From positions 199,409,644-199,473,643 of the forward strand of contig OY757011.1 in NCBI GenBank assembly GCA_963580285.1: a DNA stretch of 64,000 nt, given 5' to 3'. The position numbers were made by a program, and so were the translations under genes. Positions 10,608-22,195 of the stretch are shown piece by piece. Position 1 is the first letter of the stretch. Each line of letters begins with the position of its first letter. The notes below the pieces were generated by a model. That model did no database searches and was not told the origin of the DNA. It was given only the letters and a program-made list of their open reading frames with translations. The DNA comes from Lucinisca nassula (Eukaryota > Mollusca > Bivalvia > Lucinida > Lucinidae).

Positions 10608-12433
10608 GAGGGCCATGATGGCCCTGGATCGCTCACCTGATCCATAGTGTAACAAGTGGGCCCCAGAGGGGGCCATTATTGGCGCCAGGGTTTTAATGTG
10701 CATAATGTTGATGGAGGTCTTAAAGGTGAAGCTTCATACTAAACATCAACAAAGGCTATAATTTAAACAATCTTGGCAAAGGTCCACTAGATGAAGCTAC
10801 ACATCAAATATCAAAGACCTGGGCCTTGCGGTTTCAGAGAAGAAATTTTTTTTTATATTCCCTACATAAGCCTATGCAAAACCAAATGGCCCCGGGGCTA
10901 TATAAATCTATGTAAAACCAAAGGGCCCAGGAGTGGGGGCATTTGTGGCCCCAGGGCTATAATTTGAACAATCTTGGTAGAGGTCCACTAGATAAAGCTC
11001 CATACTAAATATCAAAGGCCTCGGCCTTGCAGTTTCAGAGAAGAAGATTTTTAAAGATTTCCCTATGAAAGTCTATGTAAAACCAATGGGCCCCGGAGCG
11101 GGAACATTTTTGGTCTCAGGGCTATAATTTGAATAATCTTGATACAGGTCCACTAGATGCAGCTTCATACCAAATATAAAAGACCTAGGCCTTGTGGTTT
11201 CAGAGAAGAAGATTTTTAAAGATATTCTCTATACAAGTCTATGTAAAACCAAAGGGCCCGGAGCGGGGGCATTTTTGGCCCAAGGGCTATAATTTGAACA
11301 ATCTTGGTAGAGGTCTATTAGATGACGCTTAATACCAAATATCAAAGTCCTGGGCCTTGCAGTTTCAGAGAAGAAGATTTTTAAAGATTTTCCCTATATA
11401 AGCCAATGTAAAACCAAAGGGCCCCGGGGCGGGGGCATTTTTTGCCCCAGCACTTTAATTTGAACAGTCTTGGTAGGGGTCCACTAGATGAAGTTTCATA
11501 CCAAATATCAAAGACCTGGGCCTTGTGGTTTCAGAGAAGAAGATTTTTAAAGATTTTCCCTATAAAAGCCTTTGTAAAACCAAAGGGGCCCGGGGCGGGC
11601 AGATTTTTGGCCTCAGCACTAAAATTTGAATAATCTTGTTAGGGGTCCTTTAGATGAAGCTTCATACCAAATATAAAAGACGTAGGCGTTGTGGTTTCAG
11701 AGAAGAAGATTTTTAAAGATTTTCCCTATATAAGTCTATGTAAAACCAAAGGGCCCCGGGGCGGGGCATTTTTGGCCCAAGGGGTATAATTTGAACAATC
11801 TTGGTAGAGGTTCATTAGATGAAGCTTCATTCTAAATATCAAAGTCCTGGGCCTTGCGGTCTCAGAAAAGAAGATTTCTAAAGATGTTCCCTATATAAGC
11901 CTATGTAAAACCAAAGGGCCCCGGGGCGGGGGCATTTTTTGCCCCAGCACTATAATTTGAACAATCTTGGTAGGGGTCCACTAGATGAAGCTTCATACCT
12001 AATATCAAAGTCCTGGGTCTTGTGGTTTCAGAGAAGAAGATTTTTAAAGATTTTCCCTATATAAGCCTATGTAAAACCAAAGGGCCCCGGGGCGGGGGCA
12101 TTTTTGGCCCCAGCACTATAATTTGAACAATCTTGGTAGGGGTCCACTAGATGAAGCTTCATACCAAATATCAAAGACCTGGGCCTTGTGGTTTCAGAGA
12201 AGATTTTTTAAGTTTTTGGTGAAAGAAAATTATTTTTGGCTGCTGTGACCTAGATGTGCAATGGACCGGAATCATTTGAACATCTTTGAAAGGGGACCAC
12301 CTAAGGATCATTCCTGTGAAGTTTGGTCAAAATCCGAATCAGTGGTTTAGGAGGAGATGTTGTTTGAAGAAATTGTTTATGCACGCACGGACGGATGCAT
12401 GAACACACTGACGGACGGAAGCACAACGGACAA
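10606..12433 (+). mobile_element. Helitron-like element, ~166 bp tandem core (family H-D), copy 1, 5' part
   Basis: Starts caagagggccatgatggccc (a 15 bp palindrome) and ggatcgctcacctgatcc, then ~10 copies of a ~166 bp unit (tgaagcttcataccaaatat, tttcagagaagaagattttt, aaaaccaaagggccccgggg), then a unique tail (cattcctgtgaagtttggtc) and an acggacgg microsatellite. The 3' end is cut off by another element and resumes at 14956-14998. Inserted in the RT pseudogene between aatattat and aaaacagactgc. Confidence 0.8.
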
Positions 12434-13467
12434 CAAGAGTTGTCAGAAGACAACATAGCTCGCCTTTGGGGGCCTAAGATGGATGAGGGCAAGTTATCAA
12501 AAAAAAATTCTTCTGTAAAACAGCCCAATAGACTGCAGCAAATGAAAGAGAACCAAAATATACCCCTAATCATCCTGTTTTCAAGCCTTTCCACTGCAAA
12601 AAAAAAAAAAAAAAAAAAATGAAAAAGAAATCTATATTTGACAAAAAAAAAATTCTACAAACTACCAAGTAATAACAAGGCATCACAGACGATACAAATC
12701 CCCTTTAAGACAAATAAAAAAAAGCCTAGCCTAGCATTTGTGTAAAATCCATCAATATATGTAGGTACTTAGGAGTGATGACAAAGTTTTTCTAAAAATA
12801 GCCACAGTGACCTTGACTTTGAGCCCCAGACTCTGAAAGTTGAACTTCATACCCAACATTTGTATGAAGTTATCTTAAAATCCATCAATAAATCTGGACA
12901 CTAGAGCAATGATCAAGTTTTTCTAAAAAATAGCCAAAGTGACCTTGACCTTCAGCCCCTGACCCGGAAAGTCAAAGTCACTCAAGATATCATCAAACGA
13001 AACATTTGTGTCACGGTATATTAAAATCCATCAATAAATGAAGGCGCAAGAGCGATGACAAAGTTTTTCTAAAAATAGCTGCAGTGACCTTGACCTTCAG
13101 CCCCAGACCCTGAAAGTCGAACTTGCTCAAGATATCATCATTGCCAACATTTTTGTGAAGTTATATTAAAATCCATCCATAAATGTAGGCACTAGAGCGA
13201 TGACAATGTTTTTTCTAAAAATAGCCACAGTGACCTTGACCCCATGACCCTGAATGTAGTGACCTTGACCTTAGGCCCCGGACCCTGAAAGTCAAAGTCA
13301 CTCGAGATATCATTATACCAGACATTTGGGTGAAGTTATATTAAAATCCATCAATAAATGAAGGCGCTAGAGCGATGACATTGTTTTTCTAAAAATAGCC
13401 ACAGTGACCTTGACCTTGAGCCCCAGACCCCGCTTTGTTTTTGAATCCAAAAGAAAAAAAAAAAAAA

Positions 13468-14286
13468 ATAGAAATGCGTCCATAGGACACGGATGCCCCC
13501 GCCCAAAAATATGTCTATGTTCGTATTCATCCATAGAAAGTTATTGACAGTGTTTAAGTTTTGGACCCTTTTTATGCCATTTGACCTCCAAGTATGACCT
13601 TGGCGGTACGGATCTGGGTTTGCACGTGACACATTGTCTCATGATGGTTAACATTTCTTCAAAATAATTTCAAAATCCATCCAAAAATAAGTAAGTTATT
13701 GGCTGCGTTTAAGTTTCGGACCCTTTTTTTGACCTTTGACCTCCAAGTATGACCTTGACCTTTGAGGTACGGACCTGGATTTTGCATGTGACACATCGAC
13801 TCATGATGGTTAACATTTCTACAAAGTAATCTCAAAACCCATCCAGAAATAAGAAAGTTATTGACTGCGTTTAAGTTTCGGACCCTTTTTTTGACTTTTG
13901 ACCTCCAAGTATGACCTTGACCTTGGAGGTACGGACCTGGGTTTTGCACGTGACACATCAACTCATGATGGTTAACATTTCTCCAAAGTAATTTCAAAAT
14001 CCATCCAGAAATAAGAAAGTTATTGACTGCGTTTAAGTTTCGGACCCTTTTTTGGACATTAGACCTTTAAGTATGACCTTGACCTTGGAGGTAAGGACCT
14101 GGGTTTTGTACGTGACACATCGTCTCATGATGGTTAACATTTCTGCCGAGTAATTTTAAAATCCATCAAGAAATAAGGAAGTTATTGACTGCGTTTAAGT
14201 TTCGGACGCACGGACGGACGCACGGACGGACGGACAGGGGCAACGCTATATGCCCTTTCCACCATTCTTCGAATGGCGGGGGCATA
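13468..14286 (+). mobile_element. Helitron-like element (family H-F), third nesting level
   Basis: 5' end gaaatgcgtccataggacac and ggatgcccccgcc; the body is four ~155 bp repeats (gtttaagtttcggaccc, cctccaagtatgaccttgac, gtgacacatcgactcatgat); 3' end cacggacggacg, caggggcaacgctatatgcc, cttcgaatggcgggggcata. Relatives: 29426-33190, 54969-55114, 60861-62206. Confidence 0.75.
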
Positions 14287-14952
14287 AAAACGTTCCTCCC
14301 CCGGGATTTGAACTCACGCAGCTTGCAGGTAAACTTTAACACAGAGAAGTAAGGGAGGTAATACAGAGGAAAATATTAACTTCTCAAATAGTCCAATTTA
14401 AGCCAAAAAACCTGTAAAATGAAGTACAATGATAATGTTAAATATTGGTTTTTAGCAATTATTAATTATATATTCAAAATAAAGTTGTAAAACATCACAT
14501 ATAAGAGCTTGCAGGTAAACTTTAACCAAATGCGGACGCCGACGCCGACGCTGACGCTGACGCCCGGGGGTATGGCAATAGCTCCCCCTTACTTTCGTAA
14601 GGCGAGCTAAAAAACGTTCCTCCCCCGGGATTTGAACTCACGCAGCTTGCAGGTAAACTTTAACACAGAGAAGTAAGGGAGGTAATACAGAGGAAAATAT
14701 TAACTTCTCAAATAGTCCAATTTAAGCCAAAAAACCTGTAAAATGAAGTACAATGATAATGTTAAATATTGTTTTTTAGCAATTATTAATTATATATTCA
14801 AAATAAAGTTGTAAAACATCACATATAAGAGCTTGCAGGTAAACTTTAACCAAATGCGGATGCCGACGCCGACGCTGACGCCGACGCTGACGCTGACGCC
14901 GGACGCCCAGGGGTATGGCAATAGCTCCCCCTTACTTTCGTAAGGCGAGCTA
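14287..14952 (+). repeat. Near-identical direct duplication, ~324/343 bp units
   Basis: Copies 14287-14609 and 14611-14952 (cgttcctcccccgggatttg ... taaggcgagct) look almost identical apart from one base in the middle and a longer gacgcc/gacgct microsatellite in the second copy. The 3' end of family H-E has therefore been duplicated in tandem recently. Confidence 0.85.
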
Positions 14953-14955
14953 AAA

Positions 14956-14998
14956 AGTGATCCCAAAAGCTCACCTTGTCACTACGTGACGGTGAGCT
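14956..14998 (+). mobile_element. 3' end of Helitron-like H-D copy 1
   Basis: gtgatcccaaaagctcacct then tgtcactacgtgacggtgagct: a nested hairpin (agctcacc/ggtgagct, gtcac/gtgac) ending in ctaa, as in Helitron CTRR ends. The identical end closes copies 2 (20012) and 4 (25738). Confidence 0.75.
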
Positions 14999-15600
14999 AA
15001 AAACAGACTGCATGCATCGTGGTCAAAATTCAATGTTGGACTTAAAGCACTTCTGCTACAAGGCCTATGGGAACCCGAATTCTATGGTGACTTAGTATAT
15101 AAATTTCGAAAAATACATGCCTGTAATGACTGTTGCCAATTTCGTAAAAACGTTTGTCGATATATAAAGATTGGGTACAACATGAATATTATAAAACAGA
15201 CTGCATGCATGGTGGTTAATGCAATCAAGGTTAGCAACTTTGCTTCCCTCTTTGATTGCACATCGGTGGGTCGGGCTTAAGATTATATGACGGTTCCAAC
15301 GTTAGAACATAAATGGAATTTTATTTTATTTTAGTATTCTTTATGTTGGTTGGCGCCTGATGCTCCGTCTTTGGTCGGACCCCTTGGAGTCTAACTGTTG
15401 GTTTTCTTTTGCTCCAGCAATTCTGTTGTTGTATGCTGTCGAGTCCTCCACCTTGTTTCATCTCTGTAGTTTTTTGATTTGTATGTTCTCGGAGATGTTA
15501 CACTGATGAGTTAGGAAGCCTTCATGCGGACTAAACAAAATTAGTGTATACCGCGACAGAGGTAAGGGCGAGAATTATGGCCATGTAAAATCTATTTAAG
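14999..15600 (+). pseudogene. Penelope-like element 3' end, duplicated, with trailer
   Basis: First aaacagactgcatgcat continues the upstream copy; then the sequence jumps back and repeats its last ~170 bp. It reads SKFNVGLKALLLQGLWEPEF, YGDLVYKFRKIHACNDC, YIKIGYNMNIIKQTACMVVN and NFASLFDCTSVGRA-stop. The stretch that follows (to ~15600) is the expected 3' non-coding part and contains a decayed hammerhead-like stretch around 15503 (CTGATGA present, the matching GAA missing). One frameshift lies near 15130 (Cys-rich stretch). Confidence 0.72.
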
Positions 15601-15879
15601 CCCCCCATTGGAATTCTTTCCACTGACCGTTCCAAGGCGGTTCTTCTGTGGAAGTTTATTTATGTTGTTGTTGGTTACTGTTTACTATGTGTATCACTTT
15701 TGTCTTTTTATTTTGGATGGCCATTTGGCCATTTTGTGGAATGGCCATCCTTTGTTTAGGTTTCCATTATGGTCTGGTCGCTTCATGTTTGTGTTTCTTT
15801 CCCTTTGGTGTCTTTGATGGGTGGAGTAAGTTAATTGTATCGATTCCTGATCTTTGTTTTACTTCTACTTTGAAGTTTC

Positions 15880-17500
15880 TCCAAAAAATAGTATTCAAAA
15901 TATTTGGCAGATCACTGAATCATGAAATATAGGTCACACTGACCTACATATATTTTGAGGTCAATCATCTGGTTGCCTAGGTATAACATTTCTCCATCAA
16001 AATATACTCGGTCAAAAAAGTAACTATACCAACTTCTGGGTAAATTCCAGTAGCTATCCGGTAGCCATTCAGCTAAAGATGGCTATAAACATGCGAATCG
16101 GATGTTTTAGCTACAAAATGCAAATGTGTGTCTTTGCCCATACTATTCTACTCATAGTTGTCTTGCAATATGTGCTTAGAACGGTTTTGCAAGGAATTTG
16201 GCATTGCGCATGTGCAGATGATCATTTTTTGTCTGAGATGAAAGATCATGTCCATTGAAAATCGAAACTCACTTTTCTTTTACAATAACTCCTGATCTTG
16301 CACTACAATCAAGGCTTTAATTTGTTAAATTCTCAAATTATCTCCCTTTAAAATAGAGCAATTTTCAATCTGTTATTATTTCTATACCTGTCATTCAATT
16401 TTTGCAATTTCTTTAAAAAGCGCTTTGTTGTCACCATTGCTGTTGACCATGGAACCATAAAATGGAAAATAATGTAGAAAATTCATTTAGCAGGTAGCAC
16501 TACCAATTGAGATTTTCTACGGAGTTTCAATTGAAAAAGCATTTTGCACACACCTTCAAAGAATCAGAGGCCTATAAGTGATCGTCTGTTTCTCTTAACA
16601 AATGGAGATAACGTTCCAAATCTTTTGTAAATAGACACACATGGTATCTAATAAAAAGCAACATGTATCAAATTTTAGAAATCTTGTGCAAAGTGTAATT
16701 TTCATGGTGTGAAATATTGGCTTTTGTAATGACTTATTCTGCGAAATTGTCATAGTGACCCCTTGGGTGTTTAAATCAAAAGCTCAGGCTAGCGAGTTTA
16801 CATAAACAAAAACAATTTGGGCTTTTGCATGGAAACATGAATTCGCTGATCAAAAGAAACAAATTTTGGGTATTTTTCATTTGTAGTAAGTATAGTAAAA
16901 GAAGCAGTTTTATGTAAAGGAACTTTTTTGACTCGGTATAGTAATCAATATAATAGGCAAAATCATTGAACCATGAAATATAGGTCACACTCACCTAGAT
17001 ATAATTTGAGGCCAATCATGAGGTCACATGGAATAACCAATCCAGGTATGACATTTCTCCATCAAACGGTATTCAAGATAATAGGCAAAATCACTGAACC
17101 ATGAAATATAGGTCACACTGACCTAGATATATTTTGCGGTCAAGTATGACATTTCTCCAACAAATAGTGTTCAAGATATTAAGCAAAATCACTGGACGAT
17201 GAAATGTAGGTCACCATGACCTTCATCATTTTACACTTGAACCAATGACACTTGGTTGGCTGATGTACAACCAATTGTGCCTATAACTTGTTAGCATAAT
17301 GGAAAGGCATACAACAAATTACAAAGGTGTCCTAGATTTTGACCCCTAGCCCCATCCCATCCCCCCTCCAAGGCATTAACACATGGGTGTATTGTCTTGG
17401 AATCTCAGAAGACACCCCCAGGTATCCAAGTTATAAATATGAATGCTTTGTGATGAGTGACTGTTGAGATATAAGCATTTTAAAAAACTTGAACACAGTA
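15880..17500 (+). repeat. Family H-C tandem core (interrupted)
   Basis: ~130-150 bp units caaaatcactgaaccatgaa / ataggtcacactgacctaga / catttctccatcaaa at 15880-16000 and 16945-17250, then a ~190 bp unit starting ggtgtcctagattttgaccc (17325) that is repeated at 20015 after the H-D insertion. A dinucleotide-free, non-coding array. Confidence 0.65.
16005..16941. mobile_element. TIR DNA transposon, ~0.94 kb, non-autonomous
   Basis: Left end tactcggtcaaaaaagtaac and right end complement ctataccgagtcaaaaaagt, both next to TA, set inside repeats of family H-C. Fits Tc1/mariner-type targeting. No transposase frame is visible. Confidence 0.55.
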
Positions 17501-17504
17501 TTAA

Positions 17505-20012
17505 CAAGAGGGCCATGATGGCCCTGGATCGCTCACCTGATCCATAGTGCAACAAGTGGGCCCCAGAGAGGGCCATTATTGGCCCCAGGGCTTTAATGTG
17601 CATAATGTTGAGAGAGGTCTTAAAGGTGAAGCTTCATACCAAACATCAACAAAGGCTATAATTTGAACAATCTTGGCAAAGGTCCACAAGATGAAGCTAC
17701 ACATCAAATATCAAAGACCTGGGCCTAGCGGTTTCAGAGAAGAAGATTTTTGAAAGATTTTGCCTATATAAGCCTATGTAAAACCAAAGGGCCCCGGGAC
17801 GGGGGCATTTTTTGCCCCAGCACTATAATTTGAACAATCTTGGTAGGGGTCCACTAGATGAAGCTTCATACTAAATAACAAAGTCCTGGGCCTTGTGGTT
17901 TCAGAGAAGAAGATTTTTAAAGATTTTCCCTATATAAGCCTATGTAAAACCAAAGGGCCCCGGGGCGGGGGCATTTTTGGCCCCAGCACTATAATTTGAA
18001 CAATCTTGGTAGGGGTCCACTAGATGAATCTTCATACCAAATATCAAAGACCTGGGCCTTGTGGTTTCAGAGAAGAAGATTTTTAAAGATTTTCCCTATA
18101 TAAGCCAATGTAAAACCAAAGGGCCCCGTGGCGGGGGCATTTTTTGTCCCAGCACTAAAATTTGAACAATCTTGGTAGGGGTCCACTAGATGAAGCTTCA
18201 TACCAAATATCAAAGTCCTGGGCCTTGTGGTTTCAGAGAAGAAGATTTTTAAAGATTTTCCCTATATAAGCCTAGGTAAAACCAAAGGGCCCCGTGGCGG
18301 GGGCATTTTTGGCCCCAGCACTATCATTTGAACAATCTTGGTAAGGGTCCACTAGATGAAGCTTCATACCAAATATCAAAGACCTGAGCCTTGTGGTTTC
18401 AGAGAAGAAGATTTTTAAAGATTTTCCCTATATAAGCTAATGTAAAACCAAAGGGCCCCGTGGCGGGAGCATTTTTTGTCCCAGCACTAAAATTTGAACA
18501 ATCTTGGTAGGGGTCCACTAGATGAAGCTTCATACCTAATATCAAAGTCCTGGGCCTTGTGGTTTCAGAGAAGAAAATTTTTAAAGATTTTCCCTATATA
18601 AGCCTATGTAAAACCAAAGGGCCCCGTGGCGGGGGCATTTTTGGCCCAAGCACTATAATTTGAACAATCTTGGTAGGGGTCCGCTTGATGAAGCTTCATA
18701 CCAAATATCAAAGTCCTGGGCCTTGTGGTTTCAGAGAAGAAGGTTTTTAAAGATTTTCCCTTTATAAGCCTATGTCAAACCAAAGGGCCCCGGGGAAGGG
18801 GCATTTTTGGCCCCAGCACTATAATTTAAACAATCTTGGTAGGGGTCCACTAGATGAAGCTTCATACCAAATATCAAAGACATGGGCTTTGTGGTTTCAG
18901 AGAAGAAGATTTTTAAAGATTTTCCCTATATAAGCCAATGTAAAACCAAAGGGCCCCGTGGCAGGGGGTATTTTTTGTCCCAGCACTAAAATTTGAACAA
19001 TCTTGGTAGGGGTCCACTAGATGAAGCTTCATACCAAATATCAAAGTCCTGGGCCTTGTGGTTTCAGAGAAGAAGATTTTTTCAAGATTTTCCCTATGTA
19101 AGTCTATGTAAAACCAAAGGGCCCCGGGGCGGGGGCATTTTTGGCCCCATCACCATAATTTGAACAATCTTGGTAGGGGTCTACTAGATGAAGCTTCATA
19201 CCAAATATCAAAGACCTGGGCCTTGTGGTTTCAGAGAAGGAAGATTTTTAAAGATTTTCCTTATATAAGCCAATGTAAAACCAAAGGGCCCCGTGGCGGG
19301 GGCATTTTTTGTCCCAGCACTAAAATTTGAACAATCTTGGTAGGGGTCCACTAGATGAAGCTTCATACCAAATATCAAAGTCCTGGGCCTTGTGGTTTCA
19401 GAGAAGAAGATTTTTAAAGATTTTCCCTATATAAGCCTATGTAAAACCACAGGGCCCCGGGGCGGGGGCATTTTTGGCCCCAGCACTATAATTTGAACAA
19501 TCTTGGTAGGGGTCCACTAGATGAAGCTTCATACCAAATATCAAAGACCTGGGCCTTGTGGTTTCAGAGAAGAAGATTTTTAAAGATTTTCCCTATATAA
19601 GCCTATGTAAAACCAAAGGGCCCCAGGGCGGGGGCATTTTTGGCCCCAGCACTATAATTTGAACAATCTTGGTAGGGGTCCACTAAATAAAGCTTCATAC
19701 CAAATATCAAAGACCTGGGCCTTGTGGTTTCAGAGAAGAAGATTTTTTAAGTTTTTGGTGAAAAAAATCTGTTTTGGCTCCTGTGACCTAGATGTGCAAC
19801 GGACCGGAACCATTTGAACAACTTTGGAAGGGGACCACCTAAGGATCATTCCTGTGAAGTTTGGTCAAAATCCGATCAGTGGTTTAGGAGGAGATGTCGT
19901 TTACAGAAATTGTTTACGCACGCACGGACGCACGGACGCACGCACGGACGACGGACGACGGACAAAAAGTGATCCCAAAAGCTCACCTTGTCACTACGTG
20001 ACGGTGAGCTAA
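17505..20012 (+). mobile_element. Helitron-like element (family H-D), copy 2, complete
   Basis: From caagagggccatgatggccc to ctcaccttgtcactacgtgacggtgagctaa: both ends present. About 13 copies of the ~166 bp unit alternate between two subtypes (ggccccggggcgggggcatt with tttggccccagcactataat, and ggccccgtggcgggggcatt with ttttgtcccagcactaaaat), as if pairs of units were amplified together. The cacggacgcacggacg microsatellite precedes the 3' hairpin. No coding capacity. Confidence 0.85.
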
Positions 20013-20289
20013 AAAGGTGTTCTAGATTTTGACCCCTAGCCCCACCCCGGGGCATGAACCCAGGGGTCTGTTCTCTTTGAACATCAGAAGACCCTCCCAG
20101 GTACTTAAGTTCCAAATATGAGTGCTCTGTGATGAGTGACTGTTGATATAGGCATTTGAAAAACTTTAACGCAGTGTGACAGAACGGGAACGCAAACAGG
20201 TGGGGCACATATACCCCCGACCAGTGCCATCCCCTTTTAGTGGAAATGAAAATTTGTTTGTAGCACTGAACCTTTCCATATAAACTTTC

Positions 20290-20850
20290 CATTTAGTCCA
20301 CTGAGAATAACTTGCATTTCAACAAATATAGTATAATTTATCATATCTAAAGATGAAACTGCTTGTCTTTGCTGAATAATAAAAATTCAAAGTTTGTTGC
20401 AATTTGGAACAATTTTACCTGGAAACAACAAACATAGAATAGGCTGTCATAGAACATTTGCTGAGTTAAAGTAGCTGTATAATGACATAATAAAGCAATG
20501 CATTTTTTTATTATTACTTGCATTTTTTATTGTCTGCATTTGAAGAGAAAATATTATGCAAAATATAACAGTTCTAGTCACTGTAGTTTCTAAGATGACA
20601 AGGACCAATATATAAGCTGACAAATCTGACAAGGGACACAGCATAAAGAAAGAACAAACTAACTAATAATTAACAGATGGAAAGACAAAAACTATAACCT
20701 TTGATATACTTTGTATGCAAGGAGTATAATGAAAACAGTTATCAAATCCTGTACCATATGCTATTATGTGATGTATTCTCATAAATATTGTTTAAACCAA
20801 AACAGTTAACACAAAAGTTGGACGTAATCAAAATGTGTAAGTGCTAATTA
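20290..20850. other. Intron sequence, nothing recognised
   Basis: AT-rich sequence between the end of the H-C repeats (which close with cacatatacccccgaccagtgcc) and the next array. No splice-bounded frame that fits DCTN4. Confidence 0.5.
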
Positions 20851-21590
20851 TTGACCCCTAGCCCAACCCAGGGGCTTGACCCAGGAGCTTAGATATTCCA
20901 TATGAAAGTTAATACTATAGCTATATTCTGTACCAAATATGAAGAGAATCTAACATGAGGTTACAGAGATATAAGCAATCAAAAAGGTTTAACACAAAAC
21001 TTTGACGTAAAAGTTGACAAACTGACAGACAGCCCACCCAGGGCTTGACCCAGGGGCTTAGATATTCCATATGAAAGGATATGCTATAGAGATATCATTT
21101 ACCAAATATGAAGAGAATCTAACATGTAGTTACAGAGATATGAGCAATCAAAAAGGTTTAACACAAAACATTGACGTAAATGTTGATGAACGTACTGACG
21201 GGTGGACAGCCCACTCAGGGGCTTGACCCGCGAGCTTAGTATTCCAAATGAAAGTCAATGCTATAGAGATATCCTGTACCAAATATGAAGAGAATCAAAC
21301 ATGTGGTGAGAGAGATATGAGCAATCAAAAAGGTTTAACACAAAACTTTGACGTAAAAGTTGACAAACGGACGCACAGACAGCCCACCCAGGGGCTTGAT
21401 CCAGGGGCTTAGATATTCCATATGAAAGGTAATGCTATAGAGATATCCTGTTCCAAACATGAAGAGAATCTAACATGTGGTGACAGAGATATCAGCATTC
21501 AAAAAGGTTTAACACAAAACTTTGACGTAAGTTGACAAACGGACGGACAGCCCACCCATAGGCTTGACCCAGGGGCTTAGGTTCACATTT
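20850..21590 (+). repeat. ~165 bp tandem array ending in acggac runs
   Basis: About five units: ggggcttgacccaggggctt, agatattccatatgaaag, gaagagaatctaacatgtgg, aggtttaacacaaaactttg, then gacgtaagttgacaaacgga. Each unit ends in an acggac-type stretch, so here the microsatellite is part of the repeat and not only of the element end. Confidence 0.8.
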
Positions 21591-21690
21591 TTTCAGCAAA
21601 AATATTAGCATATTTGCCATATCTAATGATCAGAGTTTGAACAATAAGTTAATTAACAACATCGTTAGTTTTGAACAACCAGACCCTGTT
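21585..21690. mobile_element. MITE (family M3) half element next to exon f
   Basis: cattttttcagcaaaaatat tagcatatttgccat ... cgttagttttgaacaac: the right half of the MITE complete at 42717-42960. Its edge is ~28-30 bp from the exon f donor. Confidence 0.65.
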
Positions 21691-21717
21691 GTATTAGTAT
21701 TTAGAAGAACTGCCTAC

Positions 21718-21874
21718 CTTAGCAGAAATAGTTTCTCCTTCATTTCCCTCTGCCTGCAGCAGCTGAAACTTCATAATGTAGGTCGCAGGATTACTAAAGG
21801 TCAAGGTCACCTTTGTATCCTTCTTGAATCTCAGTTCTGGAGTTTGCATCACACGAATTTCTGGTATATGCAGC
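21718..21874 (-). CDS. DCTN4: DCTN4 exon f
   Basis: 157 nt; acceptor cttttcacag/GCTGCAT, donor GCTAAG/gtaggcag. It reads LHIPEIRVMQTPELRFKKDT, then KVTLTFSNPATYIMKFQLLQ and AEGNEGETISAK. Vertebrate p62 has [27 protein letters not shown] here: a beta-rich domain ahead of the C terminus. The donor (GTAGGC) is slightly off consensus, and a MITE edge lies ~30 bp inside the downstream intron. Confidence 0.94.
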
Positions 21875-21992
21875 CTGTGAAAAGACAAATTGTTGAGTAT
21901 GATGTATAAATGTAAATTGAATTATGTTCCAAATATATACCCTAACCCTGCAGTACACTGCAACTACACCCCAGTCACTTTATAACTGTATT

Positions 21993-22127
21993 GTTGGATT
22001 TGTTTGTCTGGACAGGCTTAGATCCTCTAAGCGGTTTACCAGTACTCATGTGCGGTCGGTTTCAGCTCTGCGTGGAAGCATCGTGCAGCTCATCTATTTC
22101 TTCAAGCCCTGATGGGCGGGGGCCGTT
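21993..22127 (-). mobile_element. SINE (family S4) fragment
   Basis: gacaggcttagatcctctaa, gcggtttaccagtactcatg and ttcagctctgcgtggaagca, as in the full S4 copies at 54505-54803 and 55186-55485; the tail half is missing. Confidence 0.7.
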
Positions 22128-22195
22128 CTGTATTGTTGGAACCATGTTAGTTAACAAATCTATTATATCCAAACAAAATGTATAGAAAATTTAAA

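Larger units (their letters stand above)
12434..14955 (+). mobile_element. Helitron-like element (family H-E) nested in H-D copy 1
   Basis: 5' end acaagagttgtcagaagacaacatagctcgcc (hairpin gttgtcagaagacaac), polyA tract at 12599-12619, then ~130 bp repeats rich in agtgaccttgaccttgagcc (12780-13440). It ends gcaatagctcccccttactttcgtaaggcgagct, whose gctc...gagc arms form the 3' hairpin. Another element (13468-14286) is nested inside. A shorter relative is at 26746-27463. Confidence 0.7.

Noticed and set aside
19876..20292. 138-codon minus-strand frame
   Set aside because: Overlaps the microsatellite and 3' hairpin of a Helitron-like element and adjacent repeat.
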